Assembly: GCA_965198995.1 (NCBI GenBank)
Contig: CBDAQG010000002.1
Span: 806,001 to 870,000, forward strand
Direction of reading: 5' to 3'
Source of the DNA: CAXMMR01 sp965198995
GTDB lineage: Bacteria > Pseudomonadota > Alphaproteobacteria > Acetobacterales > Acetobacteraceae
Length of the DNA stretch: 64,000 nucleotides
Shown: one piece after another, positions 42,872-51,339 of the stretch
How positions within the stretch are numbered: the first letter of the stretch is position 1
How the letters are laid out: every line of letters begins with the position of its first letter
Position numbers and translations under genes: made by a program
Notes under the pieces: model-generated
The model's database searches: none
The model's input: the letters and a program-made list of their open reading frames with translations, nothing else
Told to the model about the DNA's origin: nothing

Positions 42872-43489
42872 CTACCGCATCGCCTCGATCATCGCCGCCA
42901 CCCCTGCGGCCTCGCCCTGCGGATGGTTCCATACCGCCCCGACCACGGCGAGGAAGTCCGCGCCGGCGTCGACCAGCGGTCGGCAGTTCGCCGCGGTGAT
43001 GCCGCCGATGGCGACCACCGGCGGCTCCATCAGCTCGGACCACCAGGACAGCAGCTCAGGCTCCGCCCGGCTGCTGGCCACCTTGGTGGTGGTCGCAAAG
43101 AAGGCGCCGAAGGCGACGTAGTCCGCACCATCCTCGCCCGCCTGCATGGCGAGGTCGCGGCTGGCGTAGCAGGAGACGCCGAGTTGGAGCTCGCCGAGCA
43201 GCTTACGGGCGGCCGGCACGGCCATGTCCTCGGCGCCGACATGGGCGCCGTCGCAGCCGCACTGCACGGCGAGGTCCGGTCGGTCATTGAGGATGAAGGC
43301 GACGCCGCGCGACTGCACGACCGGGCGCAGGACATCGACGGCGCGCCGGACGCTGTCGTCGTCGATGGCTTTAAGGCGCAACTGAACCGCGGCTACCGGC
43401 CCGCCATCCAGAGCCGCCTTGAGCCGCTCGGCGAACGCGCTCGGCTCGATTGCTGCGGGCGTGATGAGGTAGAGCGAGCAGCCGGCCAA
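42872..43489 (-). CDS. thiE: Thiamine-phosphate synthase
   Basis: The 205-residue TIM-barrel enzyme couples the thiazole and pyrimidine halves of thiamine. It has [63 protein letters not shown] and [27 protein letters not shown]. The start is a TTG at 43489 (no in-frame ATG fits), which is weakly supported. No thiamine riboswitch or other thi genes are visible beside it. It runs toward epmA. Confidence 0.93.
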   Translation of the reverse strand: MAGCSLYLITPAAIEPSAFAERLKAALDGGPVAAVQLRLKAIDDDSVRRAVDVLRPVVQSRGVAFILNDRPDLAVQCGCDGAHVGAEDMAVPAARKLLGELQLGVSCYASRDLAMQAGEDGADYVAFGAFFATTTKVASSRAEPELLSWWSELMEPPVVAIGGITAANCRPLVDAGADFLAVVGAVWNHPQGEAAGVAAMIEAMR

Positions 43490-43551
43490 GGAGTGTCTCT
43501 TGAATTGCGGAGTGCGCCGCCTCGCGCGGCTCGCGGCGGCCCCTGAGCGGC

Positions 43552-43989
43552 TTAGCCCAGCGGCCGCTGAGTGTCATCAGCGTCAGGCTGGGCGAGCCAC
43601 GCGGCAAGGCGCCGCTCGGCGCCACGCCGCGCCAGGTCCAAGGCTGCCGGCGCCACGTCGAGCAGCGAGCCGCCCTGTGCGGCGACCAGCGTGGCCAGTG
43701 CGGCGAAGGCCGGGCAGGGCGCCAGCACGAGGTGGCGCTGGCCGCATTGCAGCGCCTCCAGCACACGCCCCGGCGCGCTGCCGCAGTCCAGCCGGTCGGC
43801 GATGATCAGCGACGGCCAGCTGCGCCGTGCATCGCGCACCAGCGCCCGCCACCACAGGGCACCCAGCGTGCCGGCCGCGCCCGGAGCCGACAGCAGCGTC
43901 AAGCCGAGCCCGGGCGCGCAGGCCACGGCCAGATCGGCGGCGCCATGCACGATGACGCAGGGAGCGCGCGCCTGGTCGGCCCGGTGCAT
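43552..43989 (-). CDS. Hypothetical protein
   Basis: The 145-residue protein begins [24 protein letters not shown], then [20 protein letters not shown] and [35 protein letters not shown]. Alternating hydrophobic strands and Ala-rich helices suggest a small alpha/beta fold. I recognise no family. It is 62 bp from thiE in the same direction and divergent from the zapA pair, which fits a real gene. Alternative starts further upstream add only low-complexity residues. Confidence 0.65.
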   Translation of the reverse strand: MHRADQARAPCVIVHGAADLAVACAPGLGLTLLSAPGAAGTLGALWWRALVRDARRSWPSLIIADRLDCGSAPGRVLEALQCGQRHLVLAPCPAFAALATLVAAQGGSLLDVAPAALDLARRGAERRLAAWLAQPDADDTQRPLG

Positions 43990-44041
43990 GCTTGACCTTG
44001 AAGCGCGCTGCGGCTTTGTCTGCAAGCAGAAGCGGTGAGGG

Positions 44042-44236
44042 ATGCGCATGGCTGACGGCGAACAGGTGGACGAGGCAGCGCGGTTGGCAGCGGCACTCGA
44101 GCGCATCGCGAGCGCGCGGCGCCCGGGGCACGAGCCGCTGGCCGCCACGCCATCGCCTGCGTCCGGCCAGGTCGCAGAGCGGCTCGACGCATTGATCGCC
44201 GAGCTGCGCCTGGCGCTGGCCGAGCGGGCAGACTAG
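44042..44236 (+). CDS. Small hypothetical protein upstream of zapA
   Basis: This 64-residue acidic helical protein reads DEAARLAAALERIASARRP, then ASGQVAERLDALIAELRLALAERAD. It lies 4 bp before zapA, in the position where many alphaproteobacteria carry a small coiled-coil gene of the zapA operon. A GGTGAGGG ribosome-binding site precedes it. Its role is unknown; a link to division is suggested only by context. Confidence 0.7.
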   Translation: MRMADGEQVDEAARLAAALERIASARRPGHEPLAATPSPASGQVAERLDALIAELRLALAERAD

Positions 44237-44240
44237 CCGC

Positions 44241-44558
44241 ATGGCTCAGGTCACGGTGAAGATCAACGGCTACCCGCATGTGGTCGTGTGCGAGAACGGG
44301 CAGGAAGATCATCTGCAGGCGATGGCCAGCCAGGTCGACGACAGGATCACCTCCATCAAGGCGCTGGGGCAGTCGGGCGAGGCCCGGCTGCTGGTGTTGG
44401 CCTCGCTGCTGATGGCGGACGAGCTGCATGACCTGCATGTCGAGATGGCGGCGCTGCGCGAGGGCGTGCCGGGAGCGGACAGGGAGGCCCGGCAGCGGCT
44501 GCGTCGCCTGGCCGAGCGCGCCGAGGCGATCGCCAGCGACATCGAAGCCGAGCGCTGA
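44241..44558 (+). CDS. zapA: Cell division protein ZapA
   Basis: The 105-residue protein has the ZapA head VTVKINGYPHVVVCENGQEDHLQAMASQVDDRI, then RLLVLASLLMADELHDLH and a coiled-coil C-terminus (about 70-105). ZapA crosslinks FtsZ filaments at mid-cell. The order zapA, 6S RNA, ygfA is widely conserved and is reproduced here. Confidence 0.95.
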   Translation: MAQVTVKINGYPHVVVCENGQEDHLQAMASQVDDRITSIKALGQSGEARLLVLASLLMADELHDLHVEMAALREGVPGADREARQRLRRLAERAEAIASDIEAER

Positions 44559-44649
44559 GGGGTATGGGGCCGCATGGCCCGGCGGGCTCAGCGCGGAGCC
44601 CTGGCTCCTGCGCCGCGCTTGTCATTGCGCCCCGCCGGCCTCATAGATG

Positions 44650-44778
44650 GAGGGTGGAGCTGCTGGGTGCGTCAGGCTAAGCAACCCCGGGGCCAATGAG
44701 CATCCTCTCGGGGACTGGCGCTGCCATGATCCTGGTCATGGTATCTGGTTCCCACCTGCACCAGCAGGCTTCGAGAGG
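44650..44778 (+). ncRNA. ssrS: 6S RNA (probable)
   Basis: The DNA between zapA and the 5-formyl-THF cyclo-ligase gene is the classic 6S location. A closing stem pairs CTGCTGGGTGC (44660-44670) with GCACCAGCAG (44758-44767). The upper part has CCCCGGGGCCAATGAGCATC then CTCTCGGGGACTGG, resembling the TGAGCATGCTCGG apical region of E. coli 6S. CATGATCCTGGTCATGG forms an extra hairpin. 6S RNA sequesters sigma-70 RNA polymerase in stationary phase. The ends are approximate. Confidence 0.72.
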
Positions 44779-44796
44779 TTGACACCGCCAACGGCC

Positions 44797-45366
44797 ATGG
44801 CGGCTCCACACCGCTCCACCCATGACCTCACCGAGCTGGCCAAGCGGGATCTGCGTCGGCGCATGCTGACCGCGCGGCAGGTCTGCGACGATCCGGCGCC
44901 GATCCTGTCCCGACTGGCCGCCCTGCCGCTGCCCGCGGTCATCGCCGGCGTCTGGCCGTTGCCGCACGAGATCGACCTGCGACCGCTGCTGGATCAACTG
45001 CACGCCCGGGGCCACGTCATCGTCTTGCCGGTGACGCCGCCGCGTGGCTCGGCGCTGACGTTCCGCCGCTGGCATCCTGGCGCGGCTTTGCTGCCTGGGC
45101 GATTTGGCACCCAGCATCCCGACGGCCCGGCGCTGAGCCCGCAAGCGCTGCTGGTGCCGCTGCTCGCGTTCGACCGGAGGTGCCACCGGCTGGGCTATGG
45201 CGGCGGCTACTATGACCGCACTCTGGCTGCATTGCCCGCCGTCCCGGCGATCGGCTACGGCTGGGCGGCACAGCAGCTCACCACTGTGCCGATCAGCCCG
45301 CATGACCGCGCGCTTGACGCCGTGGCGACGGAGCGAGCGCTGATCGAGAGGGCGCCACCGGCATGA
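44797..45366 (+). CDS. 5-formyltetrahydrofolate cyclo-ligase
   Basis: The 189-residue enzyme converts 5-formyl-THF to 5,10-methenyl-THF with ATP. It has KRDLRRRMLTARQV, VWPLPHEIDLRPLL, HVIVLPVTPP and the C-terminal phosphate-binding block LLVPLLAFDRRCHRLGYGGGYYDRTLA. The ATG at 44797 is taken because the open frame upstream runs through the 6S RNA. Homologue of YgfA/FAU1. It overlaps the next gene by ATGA (45363-45366). Confidence 0.93.
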   Translation: MAAPHRSTHDLTELAKRDLRRRMLTARQVCDDPAPILSRLAALPLPAVIAGVWPLPHEIDLRPLLDQLHARGHVIVLPVTPPRGSALTFRRWHPGAALLPGRFGTQHPDGPALSPQALLVPLLAFDRRCHRLGYGGGYYDRTLAALPAVPAIGYGWAAQQLTTVPISPHDRALDAVATERALIERAPPA

Positions 45367-46190
45367 ACATCCTTTTTCTGGGCGACATCGTCGGCCGGTC
45401 CGGGCGCGACGCGGTGGCCGCCGCGGTGCCCGACCTGCGCCTCGAATTCGCGCTCGACCTCGTGGTCGTCAATGCCGAGAACGCCAGCCACGGCTTCGGC
45501 CTGGCGCCGGAGATGGCCGAGGCGCTGTTTGCCGCCGGCGTCGATGTGCTCACACTCGGCAACCACGCCTGGGATCGACGTGAGATCATCCCCTACATAG
45601 AGGTGACGCCGCGGCTGATCCGGCCGTTGAACTTCCCGCCCGGCACGCCGGGGGCCGGCTCGGTGATCGTCGAGGTCGCCGGCGGCCGGCGGGCGCTGGT
45701 GCTGAATGCCATGGGGCGGCTGTTCATGGACCCGCTCGATTGTCCGTTCCGCGCCACCGCCGAGCTGCTCGGCCGGCATCGGCTCGGCGCCGGCGGCACC
45801 GTGCAGGCGATCGTCGCCGACTTCCACGCCGAGGCGACGAGCGAAAAGCTGGCCTACGCGCACTCCTTCGACGGCCGGCTCTCGCTGGTGGTCGGCACTC
45901 ACACCCACGTGCCGACGGCAGACCATCGCGTGCTGGTTGGCGGCACCGCGTTTCAATGCGATGCCGGCATGTGCGGCGACTATGACAGTGTGATCGGCAT
46001 GGCCAAGCAGGGCGCGGCGACGCGGTTCTGGCGCAAGATGCCGGGCGAGCGCCTGGCGCCGGCTGATGGAGAGGCGACGATCAGCGGCCTGCTGGTGCGC
46101 ACCGATGATGCGACGGGTCACGCCCTTGTCGTTGCCCCGCTCCGCCGCGGCGGTGTGCTGCAAGCGACTTCGGCGACTTGGACTGTTTGA
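45363..46190 (+). CDS. YmdB-type metallophosphoesterase (TIGR00282 family)
   Basis: The 275-residue protein starts MNILFLGDIVGRSGRDAV (metal-binding GD), then VVVNAENASHGFGL, LTLGNHAWDRREI (GNH), IVADFHAEATSEKLAYAH and VGTHTHVPTADHRVL (HTH). FQCDAGMCGDYDSVIGM is also diagnostic. YmdB of Bacillus is a cyclic-nucleotide phosphodiesterase that affects RNA turnover and biofilm; the role in alphaproteobacteria is not established. It is coupled to the cyclo-ligase gene by a 4-bp overlap. Confidence 0.93.
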   Translation: MNILFLGDIVGRSGRDAVAAAVPDLRLEFALDLVVVNAENASHGFGLAPEMAEALFAAGVDVLTLGNHAWDRREIIPYIEVTPRLIRPLNFPPGTPGAGSVIVEVAGGRRALVLNAMGRLFMDPLDCPFRATAELLGRHRLGAGGTVQAIVADFHAEATSEKLAYAHSFDGRLSLVVGTHTHVPTADHRVLVGGTAFQCDAGMCGDYDSVIGMAKQGAATRFWRKMPGERLAPADGEATISGLLVRTDDATGHALVVAPLRRGGVLQATSATWTV

Positions 46191-46415
46191 CGAATTGCGC
46201 GTTTGTGCGCCGTTTTCTGCCCTCGATGACCGTTTTGCAGTCATATCGGGATGGATGTACTGCCGAAGAGCCTGATTGCGGCGTCGAATGGCCTGCTATG
46301 GCGTGCAATGTGATGGTTCGACGAAACCGTCTGCAGCTTTCCCGAAAAGAGTATTAATTCTCGTTGCAGTGCGATATGGTCGAGGCGACGATTAACAACC
46401 GGATCGAGTTTGCCC

Positions 46416-46844
46416 ATGACCATGACCGTTGGCGGCTCTTCATCGGCGACCACGATCGGCAAGGAAGTTGCAACCCTTCTTGCCCGTGAAATCGCTGCCG
46501 CACTTCATCACACCCCTACCTTCCTTGGCGGCACCGCTTCCGAGGGCTTCGCCCTTTCAATCGGCAACGATACGCTCAGCAGCGCTGTTCACGTGTCGAT
46601 TACCGGCGCCGAGGTCACCTCGCCAAGCGTCACGTCGGCGCTCAGCAAGGAGATCTACAGCTTCCTGAAGACCGACCCGATCGCCTCGGCTCTGTTCAAG
46701 GGTGCTGCGTCGACCGGCGTGCAGCTCAGCCTGACCCGGGATCCGGCGACGGTTCAGGGATCCAGCGCGTCCATCACGCTGCCGGACGCGACCAAGATCA
46801 CGTTCCAGAGTGTCGAGCAGCTGTCGCCCAAGCATTTCGGCTAA
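46416..46844 (+). CDS. Hypothetical Ser/Thr/Ala-rich protein
   Basis: The 142-residue protein is rich in Ser, Thr and Ala: TMTVGGSSSATTIGKEVATLLAREIAAALHH, FALSIGNDTLSSAVHVSITG, STGVQLSLTRDPATVQGSSASITLPDATKIT. The alternating pattern suggests beta structure. No signal peptide or known motif is visible. The upstream 220 bp are less GC-rich than the neighbours, and it is a stand-alone gene with a strong hairpin behind it, which could mean recent acquisition. Confidence 0.7.
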   Translation: MTMTVGGSSSATTIGKEVATLLAREIAAALHHTPTFLGGTASEGFALSIGNDTLSSAVHVSITGAEVTSPSVTSALSKEIYSFLKTDPIASALFKGAASTGVQLSLTRDPATVQGSSASITLPDATKITFQSVEQLSPKHFG

Positions 46845-46851
46845 ACTGACA

Positions 46852-46910
46852 AGCCTGCACCCGGGGCCTGTTGGCCTCGCGTGCAGGCTCCAGTCTGGGG
46901 CAATTTTTAG
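46852..46910 (+). terminator. Rho-independent terminator, long-loop hairpin
   Basis: AGCCTGCAC (46852-46860) pairs with GTGCAGGCT (46881-46889) around a GC-rich loop. A T-run (46904-46908) follows 14 nt later. A second imperfect hairpin (AGGCATCTCA/TTGAGGTGCCT, about 46936-46965) with GTTCGTTT behind it may serve as backup or act for the opposite strand. Confidence 0.6.
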
Positions 46911-46989
46911 AACGCCCGGTTCAAATTAGGCGCAGGCATCTCAGGCAGCCGCTTGAGGTGCCTGTTCGTTTATTGGCGCCACGCCAGAC

Positions 46990-47699
46990 CTATTCAGCCG
47001 GAACCTGCGGCAGCGCCTCAGCGATGATTGTGGCGACGATGGAGGCGTCCAGCGCCTCGTAGTCCTGATAGCCAATGGTCGCGTAGAGCTCCCGGCGGGT
47101 CTGCATCTGGTCGACCTGATTGTGCGCGCCGCCGTCGGCGGCGATAGCCGCATAGAGCCGTTCGGTCGCGCGTGCCGCGACGCGCAACGAGCTGACCGGC
47201 CAGATCACCATCCGATGCCCCATCGCGAACAGGTGGCGCCTCGCCTTCGCCGCCGCCGCGACCTTGGCCGCCATGTCGGCGGGGGCGGCCAACTTCTTGT
47301 CATTGAGGTGGCCGCATTTCTTCGGCAGCAACTGGTCTTCGAGGTGCACCGCCGCTGCGCCCGCATCCTCGAAGCAGCGAACCATGTTCATGACGTTGAG
47401 CGCCTCACCATAGCCGGTGTCCCATCCACCAGCACCGGCAGACCGCTCGCCCGGCTGACCTGGCGGATGAAGAAGCTGACCTCGTCGACGGTAATGATGC
47501 CAAGGTCGGGCAATCCCATCGATGCCGTCATCGCCGCGCCGGACAGGTAGCAGGCCTGGAAGCCGGCGGCACGGGCCTGCAGGGCCGCGAGCCCGTTATA
47601 CGTCCCCGGCATGCGCAGGATGCCGCCGGCGGCAAGCGCCGAGCGGAATCGCGTGCCGGCGGGCGCCTCGGGCAGGTTGTCGGCGGTGAGGTAGGGCAT
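46990..47699 (-). pseudogene. prpB: Broken 2-methylisocitrate lyase / PEP-mutase-family gene
   Basis: The N-terminal part (47388-47699) reads AGGILRMPGTYNGLAALQARAAGFQACYLSGAAMTASMGLPDLG to LVDG, then slips out of frame. The next frame (46990-47391) resumes NVMNMVRCFEDAGAAAVHLEDQ, LLPKKCGHLNDKKLA, then jumps from KARRHLFA to MGHRMVIWPVSSLRVAARA. A single-base deletion in the DGDTGYGE motif (about 47420) and loss of some 80-90 residues of the barrel explain this. The KKCGH catalytic loop survives. Intact PrpB cleaves 2-methylisocitrate in propionate catabolism; this copy cannot. Confidence 0.88.
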
Positions 47700-47863
47700 G
47701 TGCACGTCCCGTCGGACTGGACTTTACAGGGATTGGACAGTAACGCAGCACCCATGCCCGGCCTACCGCCCCCCCGGGCGGTCATGCAGGCGCGGTGGCT
47801 TGATCGCCGACAGCGCCGGGCGATACGGCGGCGGGACGTGGCCGAAGCGATCAGGAGCAGACC

Positions 47864-48130
47864 ATGGCGACGCCAACCCCGTCCGCAGGCATCTCACCGA
47901 CGACCGAGGGCCTGACCGCCTCCCAGATCGAGGAGCGCGAGGTTGGCGCCGACGGCACGTTTGGCCTGGTCGATCGCCTTGTGCAAACCCGACCGGGCCC
48001 GAATGCGCCGGCTCTGCTCAACGCCCTTGCGCGCATCCCGGCCGAGCCGTTCGGCTACCCGCTGGTGTTCTGGATCGGTGGGGTGCTGTTCCTGGGCATC
48101 CTGTTTCTGACCTGGAGCAGCTACATCTAG
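47864..48130 (+). CDS. Hypothetical single-pass membrane protein
   Basis: The 88-residue protein has a soluble N-terminal part (EGLTASQIEEREVGADGTFGLVDRLVQ) and one C-terminal transmembrane helix (FGYPLVFWIGGVLFLGILFL). This gives a tail-anchored topology with only a few residues outside. The ATG follows AGGAGCAG. I recognise no family. Confidence 0.7.
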   Translation: MATPTPSAGISPTTEGLTASQIEEREVGADGTFGLVDRLVQTRPGPNAPALLNALARIPAEPFGYPLVFWIGGVLFLGILFLTWSSYI

Positions 48131-48161
48131 CAGACGACCGGCGGTCGGGATTGACAAGCGC

Positions 48162-48186
48162 GGAACCGTAACCAGCGCCGCCCGTA
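48162..48186 (+). promoter_or_regulatory. EcfG-type general stress promoter
   Basis: GGAAC (48162-48166), exactly 16 bp, then CGTAAA (48183 on). The alphaproteobacterial EcfG/SigT consensus is GGAAC-N16/17-CGTT, so eight of nine conserved bases match. It lies 13-37 bp before the NepR-like start. Confidence 0.5.
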
Positions 48187-48198
48187 AACACCTGTGTC

Positions 48199-48375
48199 AT
48201 GGCAATGCAAACGACACAGGATGACAGGGCGATGAAGTCTCTCCGGCCGCAGGAGCTCACCATGGTCGACGCCTGGCTTCGTGGTGAGTTCAAGTCGTGC
48301 TACGACGCCGCCCTGCACGAACCGATACCCGAGGAGCTCGTCGCCCTGCTTCAAGGTGCGTCGGACGCGCGCTGA
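48199..48375 (+). CDS. NepR-like anti-sigma factor (58 aa)
   Basis: The 58-residue protein contains VDAWLRGEFKSCYDAALHEP followed by IPEELVALLQ. This matches the NepR core (two helices with a YDxxxxEPIPExxxxLL signature) that holds the EcfG sigma factor inactive until PhyR~P sequesters it. A near-consensus EcfG promoter lies just upstream, as expected for a general-stress gene. No phyR or ecfG is present in the window, so this would be a detached or paralogous NepR. The identification is by motif only. Confidence 0.6.
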   Translation: MAMQTTQDDRAMKSLRPQELTMVDAWLRGEFKSCYDAALHEPIPEELVALLQGASDAR

Positions 48376-48406
48376 CGCCGCGACACTGAACGGGCCTGCA
48401 CGCGCG

Positions 48407-49282
48407 ATGCGTGTCAGCGTCATCCAGATGCAGGCCGGCAGCGACCCGATCGCGAACGGCGTCGAGGTCGAGCGCCTCGTTCGGGCCGCCATTGCGCGCG
48501 ATCATCCCGACCTGGTCAGCCTGCCTGAGATGTGGAGTTGCCTTGGCGGGACACGGACGGACAAGCGGTTGGCCGCCGAACGGCTCCCTGAGGCAGACGA
48601 GCCTTTCGCCAGCGCCGGGCCGCTCTACGGATTGCTGCAGCGGTTAGCGCGTGAGCATCGCGTCACCCTGCATGGCGGTTCCATCGGCGAGCGGGCCCCG
48701 GCCAGCGACAAGCTCTACAACACCTCGTTGGTCTTTGGTCCGGATGGCGCCGAACTGGCGCGTTACCGCAAGATCCACCTGTTTGACGTCACCACGCCTG
48801 ACGGCGCCGGCTACCGCGAGAGCGACGCCTACGGTGCTGGCGAGGCGGTGGTGACGTTTTGCGTCGGCTCGGTCACCGTGGGCTGTGCGATCTGCTACGA
48901 CCTTCGCTTCGCCGAGCTGTTCCTGGCGTTGCGTCGTGCCGGCGCTTCGCTGATCCTGCTGCCATCGGCATTCACCGAGGCGACCGGGCGTGATCATTGG
49001 GAGGTGCTGCTGCGCGCGCGCGCGATCGAGACGCAGTGCTGGTTTGCCGCCGCGGCGATCTGCGGCACCCATCATGACGGTCGCGGCGCGCCCCGCCGCT
49101 GCTGGGGCCGATCGCTGATCGCTGACCCCTGGGGATCATTACGCCTGATGCTGGATGACCTGCCGGGTTTCGGCACCGCCGAGGTCGACATGGAGACGAC
49201 CGACCGCATACGGGCACAGATGCCGGTCCTGAGCCATCGTCGTCTGGCGATTGCCGGCCAGCCCGTGCAAGCCGGCGCATGA
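48407..49282 (+). CDS. Carbon-nitrogen hydrolase (nitrilase superfamily, Nit1/Nit2-like)
   Basis: The 291-residue amidase has the full catalytic triad: Glu41 (LPEMW), Lys122 (YRKIHLFD) and Cys163 (CAICYDLRF). KIHLFD plus CYDLRF is the pattern of the Nit1/Nit2 branch, which hydrolyses deaminated glutathione or omega-amides such as alpha-ketoglutaramate. The exact substrate is undecided. The ATG is at 48407. It overlaps NAD kinase by ATGA (49279-49282), so the two are co-translated. Confidence 0.92.
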   Translation: MRVSVIQMQAGSDPIANGVEVERLVRAAIARDHPDLVSLPEMWSCLGGTRTDKRLAAERLPEADEPFASAGPLYGLLQRLAREHRVTLHGGSIGERAPASDKLYNTSLVFGPDGAELARYRKIHLFDVTTPDGAGYRESDAYGAGEAVVTFCVGSVTVGCAICYDLRFAELFLALRRAGASLILLPSAFTEATGRDHWEVLLRARAIETQCWFAAAAICGTHHDGRGAPRRCWGRSLIADPWGSLRLMLDDLPGFGTAEVDMETTDRIRAQMPVLSHRRLAIAGQPVQAGA

Positions 49283-50124
49283 GCCTGGATTTGCCCGGCA
49301 ACACGGTTGTCGGTGCGGCCAAGCATGAAGCGGCCATGATCGACGTCACGCCGCCGTGCCAGTTCGAGCGACTTGCTTTCGCCGCCTCGCCGACGGAGCT
49401 CGCTGCGGAAAGCCGCCACCGCATGGTGGCGCGATATGGTGACACGCCGATCGGCCAGGCGGATGCGATCGTCTGTCTCGGTGGCGACGGCTTCATGCTG
49501 GAGACGCTGCACCAGACGCTGGATGCGGACATCCCCGTTTACGGCATGAATTGCGGCTCAGTTGGTTTTCTGATGAACCCGTATCTCGAAGAGGACCTGC
49601 CGGCACGACTGTCGCGCGGCCAGGCGGCGGTGTTGCATCCTCTGCGCATGCATGTCGTCACCCGCGCGGGCGCCGTCGAGGAAGCGCTGGCGCTCAACGA
49701 GGTCTCCTTGCTGCGGCAGCTGCGTCAGGCGGCCAAGATACGCATCACGGTTGATGGCCGGGTGCGCCTGGTGGAGCTCATTTGTGACGGTGTGCTCATC
49801 GCAACGCCCGCCGGCTCAACGGCCTACAACCTCTCCGCGCATGGGCCGATTGTCCCACTCTCGGCCAACCTGCTGCCGCTGACGCCGATCAGCGCGTTTC
49901 GTCCGCGCCGCTGGCGCGGTGCTTTGTTGCCGAGCACGGCGGACGTCTTGTTCGAAGTGCTTGAGGCGGAGAAGCGTCCAGTCGCCGCGGTCGCCGACTT
50001 TACCGAGGTGCGCGACGTCGCCTCCGTGGCGGTGAGTGAGGATCGCAGCGTCCGAACGACGATCCTGTTCGACCCCGATCAGGGCCTGTCCGAGCGGATC
50101 ATCGCGGAGCAGTTCACCGTCTAG
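49279..50124 (+). CDS. nadK: NAD kinase
   Basis: The 281-residue protein (or 262 from the ATG at 49336) phosphorylates NAD to NADP. Motifs are [16 protein letters not shown] (GGDG), [25 protein letters not shown] (NE), [25 protein letters not shown] and [16 protein letters not shown] residues. The ATGA overlap supports the longer start, whereas homology begins nearer [15 protein letters not shown]. Length is normal for proteobacterial NadK. Confidence 0.93.
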   Translation: MSLDLPGNTVVGAAKHEAAMIDVTPPCQFERLAFAASPTELAAESRHRMVARYGDTPIGQADAIVCLGGDGFMLETLHQTLDADIPVYGMNCGSVGFLMNPYLEEDLPARLSRGQAAVLHPLRMHVVTRAGAVEEALALNEVSLLRQLRQAAKIRITVDGRVRLVELICDGVLIATPAGSTAYNLSAHGPIVPLSANLLPLTPISAFRPRRWRGALLPSTADVLFEVLEAEKRPVAAVADFTEVRDVASVAVSEDRSVRTTILFDPDQGLSERIIAEQFTV

Positions 50125-50292
50125 AGTGTCTGCCGAGCAGGGGTCAGCAACGGCCGGGGCGGTCGACGCCAGGGCAATCAGCCCGACCGCAATGGCGTGG
50201 CGACCCTGGCATGATGACACCCCTCACGAACAACAGGCGAGAGCGGTCACCCTAAGTCGAACGCTTCCGGTTGCTGTCACGACGGCGTCGCT

Positions 50293-51051
50293 CTAGGCGG
50301 CCATGCCTGCCTCGCCAGTGTCCATCCCGCCCGGTGAGAGCGCCTCGATGCCGTCCATCAGGGGCAGATCAGAGGGCGTGTTCTGCTCACGGAGCATGTA
50401 GCCGCGACCCCACACGGTCCCGATCAGGTTGTCGGCGCCGTAATTCGCCAGCTTCTTACGGAGCTTGCAGACGAACACGTCGATGATCTTGACCTCCGGC
50501 TCATCCATGCCGCCGTAGAGGTGGTTCAGGAACGCCTCCTTGGTGAGCACCATACCCCGGCGCAGCACCAGCAGCTCCAGGATCGCATACTCCTTGCCGG
50601 TCAGCCGGATCGGCACACCGTCGATCGTCACATCGCGGCTGTCGAGGTTCAACTCCAGCGGACCGACGCTCAGCGTCGGCTGGCTGAAGCCCTTGGAACG
50701 GCGGATCACCGCCTGCATGCGCGCAATCAGCTCGGCCTTGTCGAATGGCTTGGTGATGAAGTCGTCAGCACCCATGCCGAACCCCTTCACCTTCGCCTGT
50801 GGTCGCGACAGCCCGGAGAGGATCAGCACCGGCGTGTTCATGCGTGCCGCACGCATGCGGCGCACCACCTCGTAGCCCTCCATGTCCGGCAACATGAGGT
50901 CGAGCACGACCACGTCGTAGTCGTAATGGCGCACCAGCCCGAGTGCCTCCTCGCCGGTGTCGGTCTGATCGACGATCGCACCGTTCGAGCGAAGCATGAG
51001 CGAGATGCCGCGCGCGGCAGTCAGGTCGTCCTCAACCAGCAGAACACGCAT
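50293..51051 (-). CDS. ctrA: Cell-cycle response regulator CtrA
   Basis: The 252-residue OmpR-family regulator has the receiver MRVLLVEDDLTAARGISLML, phosphoacceptor in VVVLDLMLPDMEGYE, and LSRPQAKVKGFGMGADDFITKPFDK. The winged helix has GKEYAILELLVLRRGMVLTKEAFLNHLYGG and EVKIIDVFVCKLRKKL...TVWGRGYML, nearly identical to alphaproteobacterial CtrA. It controls cell cycle, motility and envelope genes, depending on species. The ATG at 51051 follows AGAGGG. The upstream AT-rich region has a TTAA half-site but no exact TTAA-N7-TTAA box that I could find. Confidence 0.96.
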   Translation of the reverse strand: MRVLLVEDDLTAARGISLMLRSNGAIVDQTDTGEEALGLVRHYDYDVVVLDLMLPDMEGYEVVRRMRAARMNTPVLILSGLSRPQAKVKGFGMGADDFITKPFDKAELIARMQAVIRRSKGFSQPTLSVGPLELNLDSRDVTIDGVPIRLTGKEYAILELLVLRRGMVLTKEAFLNHLYGGMDEPEVKIIDVFVCKLRKKLANYGADNLIGTVWGRGYMLREQNTPSDLPLMDGIEALSPGGMDTGEAGMAA

Positions 51052-51276
51052 CGGTAAACCCTCTTGGTGATAGGGCATTATTTACCACCTTAACGTGTGC
51101 TCATCAATCAATTTTTCAGCTCTGGCGTGTATAAGTTGCGAGCGATCTCTCATCCAGGCGTCAATCTGCAAAAAAGTAGCATGTTGATCATGTTTATGAG
51201 ACGTCGTGCTCCAGGTTCCATCCTGCATCCTGTGGCAGTCAAGGCACATCGGGCCGGCTCTCGGTCGCTGGCCGGT

Positions 51277-51305
51277 TTGACACTGACGAGCCGGCCCGAG
51301 ATCAT
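51277..51305 (+). promoter_or_regulatory. Candidate sigma-70 promoter of the PLP-fold gene
   Basis: Perfect TTGACA (51277-51282), 17 bp, then GATCAT (51300-51305). Transcription would start near 51312, which favours the downstream ATG at 51340 over the ATG at 51304. Confidence 0.4.
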
Positions 51306-51339
51306 GAGCGCGCGTTCGGCGAGGCGGTTGAAGCGAGGC

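Noticed and set aside
49816..50220. Minus-strand frame starting like a signal peptide (VGLIALASTAPAVADPC)
   Set aside because: After about 30 residues it is antisense to the nadK coding end with no coherent protein. It might be the remnant of a small exported protein, but I cannot support a gene.
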